Positions 1 through 6,004 of a stretch of 6,631 nt of DNA are shown here, piece after piece; position 1 is the stretch's first letter, and the number at the start of each line of letters is the position of its first letter. The notes beneath the pieces were generated by a model. That model saw only the letters and a program-made list of their open reading frames with translations, had not been told where the DNA came from and did not search any database. Source of the DNA: JAFGIT01 sp016929465 [NCBI: Candidatus Coatesbacteria bacterium] (lineage in GTDB: Bacteria; B130-G9); NCBI GenBank assembly GCA_016929465.1, contig JAFGIT010000265.1:1-6631 (forward strand), given 5' to 3'. The position numbers and the translations under genes are program-made.

Positions 1-1125
1 CGACTCTCAAGAGAGACCTTCGGATATCGCTTCGCGCACTCCATTCCACCGGGGATCTCCGATGCCGAGGTCCAGATACCGAGCGGGAGAATCCTCCGAG
101 GAAACCTCGTGGACGAAGATGATTTCGTTATCCTTTGGGCAGGCGGATATAACACATGGACGGACGTTGGCACTCTCTTCGAAGCTCTCGAAAACCTCTT
201 CAAATGCAATCCCAAGGCCAAATTCGTCTCCTTCGGCGGATGCATCGATGGCCACGATGATGTTACTTACAGGCGATTCTACTCACTCGTGGAAAATTCT
301 AAATACAGACCGCAATTCATCCTGTGTGGATGGAAGCAGCGCGAAGACGTGCTCAGGGCCTATAAAGAGAGCGATATTGGGCTTAACATCGACAGCTATC
401 ATTATGAGCTGGTATTCGGCACCCGCACCAGGCTGGTGGAGATGATAGCTTGCGGCCTTCCGATTATTACAACCGTTGGGAGTGAATTGAGCTTCATCAT
501 AAAGGACAACGACTTGGGACTTACCTTCGAAATAGGCGATGCGAAAGGCATGACCGAAGCCCTGTTGAATTTCAGCAGGGACATCGTTCACTCGAGAGAG
601 CATTACTCGAAGACAGCGCTCAATTACTTCAAAAAGCACTTTACTTACGCCATGACTTGCGAGCCCCTGCTCAAATGGATCGAGAAGCCTCACTGCGCGC
701 CGGATGTGGACCACAGCGTCAGACCGGTTCTCATGGGCGATAGGGTTGGAGTAAAGGAAGCTCTTCTTGACTTGGCTTTGGAGGAGGTCAGCGCCGGTCG
801 TGACGCAAAGGCGATGAAGTACCTGGATGCGTTCACGGAGATGTGTCCCGACCACGTATATGCTCGCTATCATCTGGGCTCAATAAGAAAGCGGTTCGGT
901 GACATAAAGGGCGCCCTGGAGTGTTTCGAGGCTGCTGAGGGACTAATCGAGCGAAGCGGAGCAAAAGAGGAAGCCGCTCTATCGGGCGGAATTCATTTCC
1001 ATCTGGGCGAATGCCTGCTCGCAATCGAAGACAAACAACAGGCCGTCGCCCATTTCAAAAAATGCCTGTCGATTATTCCTGGCCACGGCAAAGCGACTGA
1101 ATATCTGAGCAGACTTGGAGAATAG
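1..1125 (+). CDS. GT4-like (GT-B) glycosyltransferase with C-terminal TPR repeats, 5'-truncated
   Basis: The frame is open from the first base to a TAG at 1123-1125, giving 374 visible residues. The GTG at 109 falls inside the conserved fold, so it is an internal Val and the true start is outside the window. Residues 42-56 (FVILWAGGYNTWTDV) look like the first strand and loop of the GT-B C-terminal, nucleotide-sugar-binding domain. Residues 134-153 (tyrosine, E136, G140, R142, R144, E147, then ACGLP) match the GT4 donor-binding region. The acceptor-binding N-terminal half is mostly missing. About three TPR-like helical pairs follow, near 252-285, 286-319 and 330-363, with the usual A/G, Y/F and P positions (for example ALECFEAAEGL). 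The family transfers a sugar from a nucleotide donor in the cytoplasm. The TPRs may dock a partner, but that is inference. The gene is followed after 1 bp by a GT2 gene, so the two are probably co-transcribed and translationally coupled. Donor and acceptor cannot be told from sequence. Confidence 0.85.
   Translation, partial: RLSRETFGYRFAHSIPPGISDAEVQIPSGRILRGNLVDEDDFVILWAGGYNTWTDVGTLFEALENLFKCNPKAKFVSFGGCIDGHDDVTYRRFYSLVENSKYRPQFILCGWKQREDVLRAYKESDIGLNIDSYHYELVFGTRTRLVEMIACGLPIITTVGSELSFIIKDNDLGLTFEIGDAKGMTEALLNFSRDIVHSREHYSKTALNYFKKHFTYAMTCEPLLKWIEKPHCAPDVDHSVRPVLMGDRVGVKEALLDLALEEVSAGRDAKAMKYLDAFTEMCPDHVYARYHLGSIRKRFGDIKGALECFEAAEGLIERSGAKEEAALSGGIHFHLGECLLAIEDKQQAVAHFKKCLSIIPGHGKATEYLSRLGE
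1117..1120 (+). promoter_or_regulatory. Ribosome binding site deciding the start of the GT2 gene at 1127
   Basis: GGAG lies 6 bases before the ATG at 1127. An in-frame TTG at 1115 would add four residues, but it would overlap this motif, so ATG 1127 is preferred. The site sits within the last codons of the upstream gene, which suggests translational coupling. Confidence 0.7.
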
Positions 1126-1126
1126 A

Positions 1127-3007
1127 ATGACAGAATCCCAACCACTTGTGTCTGCAGCCGTGGTGAATTTCAACGGAATGTCGCACCTCGATACCTGTCT
1201 GAAATCACTTGTTGCTCAGACCTACCCGAACCTGGAGATCCTTGTTTCAGATGATTCATCAACTGACGAGTCTGTCGAATTCATTCGCTCGAAATTCCCA
1301 TCTGTGAAGGTGGTACAGAATCCTCGGAATATGGGCTTCGTGGCAACCGCCAACCGAGCGATGCAGAGCGGGAGCGCTGATTGGGTGCTTCTTCTGAATA
1401 ACGATGTCGAATGTGAGCCAGATTTTGTTGAGCGCCTTATGGCATCCGCGATGGCCAATCCGGACGTCGGCATGTTTGCGCCGAAAATGAGGCTGTTTTA
1501 TGCACGGACCGTGCTGAATGGAGTTGGCAACGAGATGTGTAAATCGTGCTATGGCGTTGACAGGGGGCAAGGCGAGAAGGACGAGGGGCAGTATGACGAG
1601 CCATGCGAGGTCTTCGGAGCTTGTGGCGGGGCGATGCTTGCAAAGAAGGAAGTGCTGGAGCAAGTCCGGTACATGGATAAGGCCATCTACTTCCTCTTCG
1701 ACGACATCGATCTCAGCTGGAGGGCCAGGATTCTCGGTACACGCATCCTGTCCGTTCCTGACGCGGTCATATACCACAAATTCGGGGGTTTCTACGGCAA
1801 GGTCTCGACCTTCAAATACTTCCTCTCTTCCAAGAACCGAATGAGGTCATTCCTCAAAAATTACGAGTTGAAGACTATTCTGGGGCTCCTGCCCGAGATG
1901 CTCAAGGAGGACTTCCATCAGATCAGGGGAATGTATAAGCTCAAAATCCCGTCAAGGAGCGGGATCACAAAGGCAATTGTCAAATCCTACCTCTGGAACG
2001 TCCTACATCTGCCGGGCACACTCATTGAGAGACGCAGGGTGCAGAAGTCGCGCGTTGTTAGTGATGAGGCCCTGAAAAAATTCATCTTCCAGGGGCCGGG
2101 AAGAATGCCTGTCGTGCTTCCGTCCTACGACGCAGTTGACCTCGACCTGTTCAGGAAAAAGAACGTCCAATCGGACCGGATTGTAATGGGCCTGTCGGAC
2201 GAGGATAGTCTGGGGCCCGGTTGGGATTCAGCCCTGAATGATAACGGTGAAGCGGCGCATCACAGGACTTGCACGAAACGATCTTATTTTTACCTTCGGC
2301 TGCTGTCCGACTCAAAACGTTGGCTCAATATACGTGCTCGAGGGGTCCCGATAGCGATCTCGGGCAACCTCACCATCAACGGTCAATTCGTCGGAGGATT
2401 CGATGTCCCGGTGGGGGAGGGGAGGATGTTGTCGTTCGAAATCCCACAATCGCTCAAGGAGCAGGATGTCCTCGAGTGCATCCTGGAGCTCGATAAGACA
2501 TGGCGCCCGATTGACTATTTCCCCGGATTCGATAACAGGCCACTCGGGATCAATATCTACGAGATCAGCCTCGATGAAGTGCCCACACGCCTTGCTGACC
2601 GAGGCATAGCATACGCAATTGGCCCGCCGGCGTTCGGCGAAATCAAAAAGGTCCTCGTTTTACGCTCTGCTCGGCCGAATTTCTGCATTGTAGCTCTGCG
2701 CGGAATTAAGAGGGAGCTCCCATCAGCGGAGATCTCGCTCTTGCTGCAACAAGGTGCCGAAAAAGGACCCTATGAATCGCTCGTTTCTAGAATCATAGAT
2801 TATCCGGGCCAGGCCCTATCCACGAAGGTGGCCGGCAAGGAGATCCTGAATCGACTCGCGTCAGAAGGCTTCGATCTCTGCGTAGTCATTTACGGTCAAA
2901 TGCCCAGGTCGTCCTATAAGCGGGTAGAGCAGTTGGCGAAAGCGACTGGTGCACATCATCTGATTGGCATACCTCCCGAAGGCAAGCCTTTCATCCTTGC
3001 TGGCTGA
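1127..3007 (+). CDS. GT2 family glycosyltransferase (WbbL/rhamnosyltransferase-like) with beta-sandwich and GT9-half-like C-terminal regions
   Basis: This protein has 626 residues from the ATG at 1127; single-domain GT2 enzymes are usually about 300. Residues 7-300 form a GT-A domain of the WbbL-like group. It has SDDSSTD at 41-47 (nucleotide binding), NND at 91-93 in the DXD position, FGACGGAML at 163-171, FDDIDLSWR at 191-199 (likely catalytic acidic residues) and YHKFGG at 216-221. A basic helical linker with ERRRVQKSR at 301-309 follows. Residues about 363-482 look like an all-beta domain, with GW at 365-366, RW at 398-399, TWRP at 458-461 and DNRPLGINI at 469-477. Residues about 506-615 begin IKKVLVLRS and resemble the N-terminal Rossmann half of GT9 heptosyltransferases, but without the usual GD after the first strand. 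I see no membrane span. Probable role: cytoplasmic, membrane-associated sugar transfer to a surface-glycan intermediate. Sugar specificity is unknown. Confidence 0.88.
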   Translation: MTESQPLVSAAVVNFNGMSHLDTCLKSLVAQTYPNLEILVSDDSSTDESVEFIRSKFPSVKVVQNPRNMGFVATANRAMQSGSADWVLLLNNDVECEPDFVERLMASAMANPDVGMFAPKMRLFYARTVLNGVGNEMCKSCYGVDRGQGEKDEGQYDEPCEVFGACGGAMLAKKEVLEQVRYMDKAIYFLFDDIDLSWRARILGTRILSVPDAVIYHKFGGFYGKVSTFKYFLSSKNRMRSFLKNYELKTILGLLPEMLKEDFHQIRGMYKLKIPSRSGITKAIVKSYLWNVLHLPGTLIERRRVQKSRVVSDEALKKFIFQGPGRMPVVLPSYDAVDLDLFRKKNVQSDRIVMGLSDEDSLGPGWDSALNDNGEAAHHRTCTKRSYFYLRLLSDSKRWLNIRARGVPIAISGNLTINGQFVGGFDVPVGEGRMLSFEIPQSLKEQDVLECILELDKTWRPIDYFPGFDNRPLGINIYEISLDEVPTRLADRGIAYAIGPPAFGEIKKVLVLRSARPNFCIVALRGIKRELPSAEISLLLQQGAEKGPYESLVSRIIDYPGQALSTKVAGKEILNRLASEGFDLCVVIYGQMPRSSYKRVEQLAKATGAHHLIGIPPEGKPFILAG

Positions 3008-3021
3008 CAACTAAGCCCTAT

Positions 3022-4542
3022 TTACTGGTCCAGTTCTGGATTTTCGGGTGATTTTGCATCACTGGCCCCAAAGACCCAGATTGCGAGCAAAAGGGCCACA
3101 GAAATAGTGAAGGCGCACAGAATCAGGAGAAACTCCCAGCTGGATCGGGCGAGCCTGCCGGCAAAGCCCCAGCGGCTGAACTGATGCGCAGGACCATCCT
3201 CGTTGAAATAGAGGATATCTCTGGCGCCAGCTCTCAGGGCAACCAGATCAATGTTCAAAAATCCTCGACCAGAGGCACCTCCACGAAGGACAATCGTGGT
3301 GTCGTAGCCACGTTTCCGTAATCTTCTGGCGAAGCTTCTGGGCATCGTTATTCCGCAGAATCTCCCTCTTCCCGGATAGGTTATCGGCCTGATCCCGTCT
3401 TCGGTGGGGATCGTATCCTCAAATCCCGGCATAACTAGCACATCGATCGCATTAGCGCCGAGCCCACTTCTAGCGTATTCGATAGCGGGGCTCAAGAGCC
3501 TTCCGGCCGATCGTATGATCAGGATTCTTCTACCTGTACTTGGCTCCCCGGCTGGGACGTCCCATTCACCTGGCTGTGCTTCCTTCGGTGGATAATACTC
3601 TTCATAGGGCCTAATCATCTGCTCGAGGTGCCCGGGGTCGACGCGTCGCATCGACTGAATGTGCCGCCTTGCCTTGAGCTGATAGGGCAACGCCTTCAGA
3701 GCTCCGAATCTCGCCTTGAGCAGTATCGAGGTTCTCCCCTCATCAAGAGCCTGAATGGAAGCCCTGAATTGTTGTCTCAGTATCGCTTTGATATTGCTCC
3801 GGAGTATCGGTCCGGGCAGGTTCTTTGCGAGGACCACGAGCTCATTCCGGATGAGCTGGAACTTGCGCATGTCGCTGAAGATGCCCGCCGTCGCAGTGCC
3901 AGTGTGATAGACGACCGAGCCGGGCACATAGATGCAGCGCCAGCCCGCTAGCTGCTCCCTGAAGCCCAGGTCTATGTCCTCATAGAACATGAACAGCTGC
4001 TCATCGAAGAGACCGATCTCGTCCAACATCGCTCTTCTATAGAGAGCGGCGCACGCGGATGCCGAAAAAACCCAGCCAGGCTCATCTCGCTGGCCTCGAT
4101 CAGTCTCCCCGGTCGCTATATTTCCGCCAAAGCCCTCGCGGCAGAAGAAATCGCCCGCGGCGTAGATCGTGTCACGCGGATCGTCCCACAGTATTTTGGA
4201 GGCCGCAGAGCCGGCATCCTGATGTGCATCCAACGCACCTAGCAGCCTGCTCAGCCAATCCGGCTCAACCTCCGTGTCGTTGTTGAGAATTGCGACGAAT
4301 TCGCCGCTCGTCGCTCTTATCCCGGCATTGACCGCCGTAGCGAAGCCGGCATTCTCTTCGAGTTGGATGACCCCGACCTCTGGATATTCGGCTCGAATGA
4401 ATTCAGCTGAGCCATCGGTAGAGGCGTCATCCACGACCAGGGCCTCGAAGTCCGAGAAATTCTGCCCAGCAAGGCTGTCCAGGCAGCGCTTCAGGAGCTG
4501 AATCCCGTTGTAGTTCGGAATAATGACGGCGACTCTAGCCAT
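3022..4542 (-). CDS. GT2 family glycosyltransferase with GT9-half-like region and C-terminal membrane anchor
   Basis: This 506-residue protein starts at an ATG (4542-4540) with a good ribosome binding site. Residues 1-240 form a GT-A domain: IIPNYNG at 7-13, VVDDASTD at 36-43, NND at 87-89 (DXD position), FYEDIDLGFR at 186-195 and YHTGTAT at 212-218. A basic helical linker covers about 245-310 (KARRHIQSMRR at 290-300). Residues 337-448 start GRRILIIRSAG and form a Rossmann-like region similar to the one ending the facing GT2 gene. The FLLILC...IWVFG stretch at 471-492 is a single hydrophobic span. Arginines precede it and an acidic tail follows, which fits a cytoplasmic enzyme anchored at its C-terminus. 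The gene converges on the 1127-3007 gene with a 14-bp gap and diverges from the membrane protein at 4649. It probably adds a sugar to a lipid-linked or surface-glycan intermediate; the donor is unknown. Confidence 0.88.
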   Translation of the reverse strand: MARVAVIIPNYNGIQLLKRCLDSLAGQNFSDFEALVVDDASTDGSAEFIRAEYPEVGVIQLEENAGFATAVNAGIRATSGEFVAILNNDTEVEPDWLSRLLGALDAHQDAGSAASKILWDDPRDTIYAAGDFFCREGFGGNIATGETDRGQRDEPGWVFSASACAALYRRAMLDEIGLFDEQLFMFYEDIDLGFREQLAGWRCIYVPGSVVYHTGTATAGIFSDMRKFQLIRNELVVLAKNLPGPILRSNIKAILRQQFRASIQALDEGRTSILLKARFGALKALPYQLKARRHIQSMRRVDPGHLEQMIRPYEEYYPPKEAQPGEWDVPAGEPSTGRRILIIRSAGRLLSPAIEYARSGLGANAIDVLVMPGFEDTIPTEDGIRPITYPGRGRFCGITMPRSFARRLRKRGYDTTIVLRGGASGRGFLNIDLVALRAGARDILYFNEDGPAHQFSRWGFAGRLARSSWEFLLILCAFTISVALLLAIWVFGASDAKSPENPELDQ

Positions 4543-4548
4543 GAAAGA

Positions 4549-4552
4549 CCTC
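4549..4552 (-). promoter_or_regulatory. Ribosome binding site for the minus-strand GT2 gene
   Basis: On the minus strand GAGG lies 6 bases before the ATG at 4542, which supports that start. Confidence 0.6.
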
Positions 4553-4572
4553 GATTGGACAATCCATGATTG
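4553..4572. repeat. Alternating half-site motif GATTG-2-CAATC-3-GATTG, possible operator
   Basis: Three 5-bp half-sites alternate in orientation: GATTG at 4553-4557, CAATC at 4560-4564 and GATTG at 4568-4572. The middle one can pair with either neighbour. The motif lies in the divergent intergenic region, just upstream of the GT2 ribosome binding site. It overlaps the -35 element proposed for the plus-strand gene, where a repressor could act on both genes. The arms are short, so chance is a real possibility. Confidence 0.25.
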
Positions 4573-4597
4573 ACCCTCTTCGCCCCAGCGATATACG
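4570..4597 (+). promoter_or_regulatory. Candidate sigma70-type promoter for the membrane glycosyltransferase
   Basis: TTGACC at 4570-4575 (5 of 6 to the -35 consensus) is separated by 16 bases from TATACG at 4592-4597 (4 of 6 to the -10 consensus). Transcription would start near 4604 and leave a leader of about 45 bases before the TTG start at 4649. This is the best match in the 106-bp divergent spacer. The opposite strand offers only weak candidates for the GT2 gene. Confidence 0.4.
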
Positions 4598-4636
4598 CTT
4601 GAGCACGTAATTCATTCACCTGCGGATAATACATCA

Positions 4637-4641
4637 AAGGA
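4637..4641 (+). promoter_or_regulatory. Ribosome binding site supporting the TTG start at 4649
   Basis: AAGGA lies 7 bases before TTG 4649. The reading frame is open upstream only back to a TGA at 4571, and no ATG, GTG or TTG occurs in that stretch. The first in-frame ATG downstream would remove the first transmembrane segment. TTG 4649 is therefore the best start. Confidence 0.6.
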
Positions 4642-4648
4642 CGCCAGG

Positions 4649-6004
4649 TTGTCAGGCAGATCATTCTGGTTGAGGTTCATTCTGCTAGTCGCATCGTATG
4701 CAGTCCTTCATGTATTCGGGCTGCTCTTTTACGGGCTTTCGAGACCTTTTCTGAATGTGGCCCTGACGGCGATCCTCATGCTCCTCACCGTCACTCTGCT
4801 TCTATTAGGTCTGATTAAGCGGGCCGACAAGATGATCGATGCTGTGCGCCCGGGCAATGGTCTTCGATGGAGGATCTTGACGTGTGCGTTTGTCGCGTTG
4901 TCTGTCGTCTTCGCACCCAGCTGTCCCGCGATCAAAGCGGGGCTATCGCCGCTGGTGAGATTCCTCTTCCTCGTTCTCGTCGTTCTTCTCTGCTGGTTCT
5001 CATATAGAAGGACCACGGCCTTCGTCGGGCTCCTGGCTGCGCTTTCTATGATCTGCCGTGCCCCGATAGCAGCAGCTCCAATAGACCCGAACCATACTGA
5101 TATGCTCCCGCTCGTTCTTCTAGCGTGCAGGCGTTTTCTGTCGGGTGCCAGTCCCTATATGGATTACCTAATGCCCTGGAAGCTGCCGCTGACCTATCTG
5201 CCAGTCATCTGGCTGCCCTTCATACCTGCCGAGATATTCGGGCTCGATCCGAGGTGGCTTTCTGCGCTGTTCGGATGTCTGGCGGTTATCGTGCTCTTCC
5301 GAGCGTTCCCTGTTCTCGAGAGAGGGCCGTACGCGGGCGCGATGAAACTGCTCTTCGCAATGTTCATTTTTCTCAGCCTCGATCTGCAGTTTGGTCCCAC
5401 CACTCCTGAATCGGTATTCTGGCTGGCCTTGTCGCTTCTCGTGTTCTCGCTATCTCGGGATTCAGATCTCGGGACCGCTGTCGCGATGGGCGTCTGCCTG
5501 GCCACAAGACAACAGGCAGTGTTCCTGCTGCCCCTGCTTGTCATCTACTTCTTCAGGAGACTCGGGCGCCGCGAGGCTATGGTAAGCACAGCTCTTACGG
5601 TGGCGGTGCCTTTGGCTGTCTGCTTGCCGTTCTACATCGAATCGCCAATTCGGTTTTTCTCCGGCATTTACACCCGCTTCGGGAGATTCGCCCTTCAAAA
5701 GTGGATCAACGATCGAGTTTGGGAGGATGCTCTGTCATTCGCCCCCTTTTTCTACGAGCATGGTCTCCAACGCATTCTGACGCCCCTGGTGATTGCCTTG
5801 CAGCTTGTCCTCTATGGAATCGCGCTTCGCTGTCTGAAGGAGCTCTCAGGCCTTCTGTCCTTCATGGGGCTTTCGATGCTCCTGTTTCTCGTGCTTTCGC
5901 CGGTCATCTGGCCCTATATGTTCACGCCGCTCTCGATCCTGCTCGCGGCATCGGTTCTGAACGGGCTAAGTCCGCCTGAGAAGGGAACTCCTGAGACAGG
6001 CTAA
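4649..6004 (+). CDS. Polytopic membrane protein, probable GT-C glycosyltransferase (GT87/GT39-like)
   Basis: This 451-residue protein is strongly hydrophobic. About 12 membrane spans are visible by eye, for example near 7-29, 34-55, 103-117, 205-219, 231-246, 311-328, 374-396 and 400-438. The longest hydrophilic loop early in the protein (about 143-180) has DPNHTD at 146-151, then GASPYMDYLMPWKLPLTYLP at 166-185. In GT-C enzymes such a loop carries a catalytic acidic residue and a G-x-x-P-Y motif before a proline-rich entry to the next span. ATRQQAVFLLPLLVIY at 285-300 resembles the A-x-[RK]-Q...P...Y signature of GT87-like mannosyltransferases. GT-C enzymes use polyprenyl-phosphate sugars on the outer membrane face. 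It is transcribed divergently from the GT2 gene and overlaps the next gene tail to tail by 39 bp. O-antigen ligase or polymerase is less likely, because I see no large periplasmic loop late in the protein. The family call is tentative; the membrane topology is firm. Confidence 0.72.
   Translation: MSGRSFWLRFILLVASYAVLHVFGLLFYGLSRPFLNVALTAILMLLTVTLLLLGLIKRADKMIDAVRPGNGLRWRILTCAFVALSVVFAPSCPAIKAGLSPLVRFLFLVLVVLLCWFSYRRTTAFVGLLAALSMICRAPIAAAPIDPNHTDMLPLVLLACRRFLSGASPYMDYLMPWKLPLTYLPVIWLPFIPAEIFGLDPRWLSALFGCLAVIVLFRAFPVLERGPYAGAMKLLFAMFIFLSLDLQFGPTTPESVFWLALSLLVFSLSRDSDLGTAVAMGVCLATRQQAVFLLPLLVIYFFRRLGRREAMVSTALTVAVPLAVCLPFYIESPIRFFSGIYTRFGRFALQKWINDRVWEDALSFAPFFYEHGLQRILTPLVIALQLVLYGIALRCLKELSGLLSFMGLSMLLFLVLSPVIWPYMFTPLSILLAASVLNGLSPPEKGTPETG

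Noticed and set aside
109-111. GTG as the start of the first glycosyltransferase
   Set aside because: The frame is open upstream to the window edge, the upstream residues fit the family, and no ribosome binding site precedes the GTG. It is an internal Val codon.
283-873. Long minus-strand open frame (196 codons) inside the GT4-like gene
   Set aside because: It is antisense to conserved GT-B and TPR sequence and its translation resembles no family. It is treated as a shadow frame.
1259-1777. Long minus-strand open frame (172 codons) inside the GT2 gene
   Set aside because: It lies antisense to conserved GT2 motifs, has no recognisable domain and no supporting ribosome binding site. It is a shadow of the real gene.
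2982-3000. Inverted repeat GCAAG / CTTGC with a 9-base loop
   Set aside because: It is inside coding sequence, has a 5-bp stem and no T-run on either side, so it is expected by chance.
3029-3044. Possible terminator hairpin TCCA-GTTC-TGGA followed by TTTT, just after the plus-strand GT2 gene
   Set aside because: The stem is only 4 bp and not GC-rich, and it lies inside the opposite gene's coding sequence. It is too weak to call.
4599-4630. TTGAGC and GATAAT as an alternative promoter for the membrane protein
   Set aside because: The spacer is 20 bases, and transcription would begin at the ribosome binding site itself.
5975-5996. Direct repeat CCTGAGA spaced by 8 bases near the end of the GT-C gene
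   Set aside because: Only two 7-bp copies occur, within coding sequence and near a stop codon. It is not distinguishable from chance.
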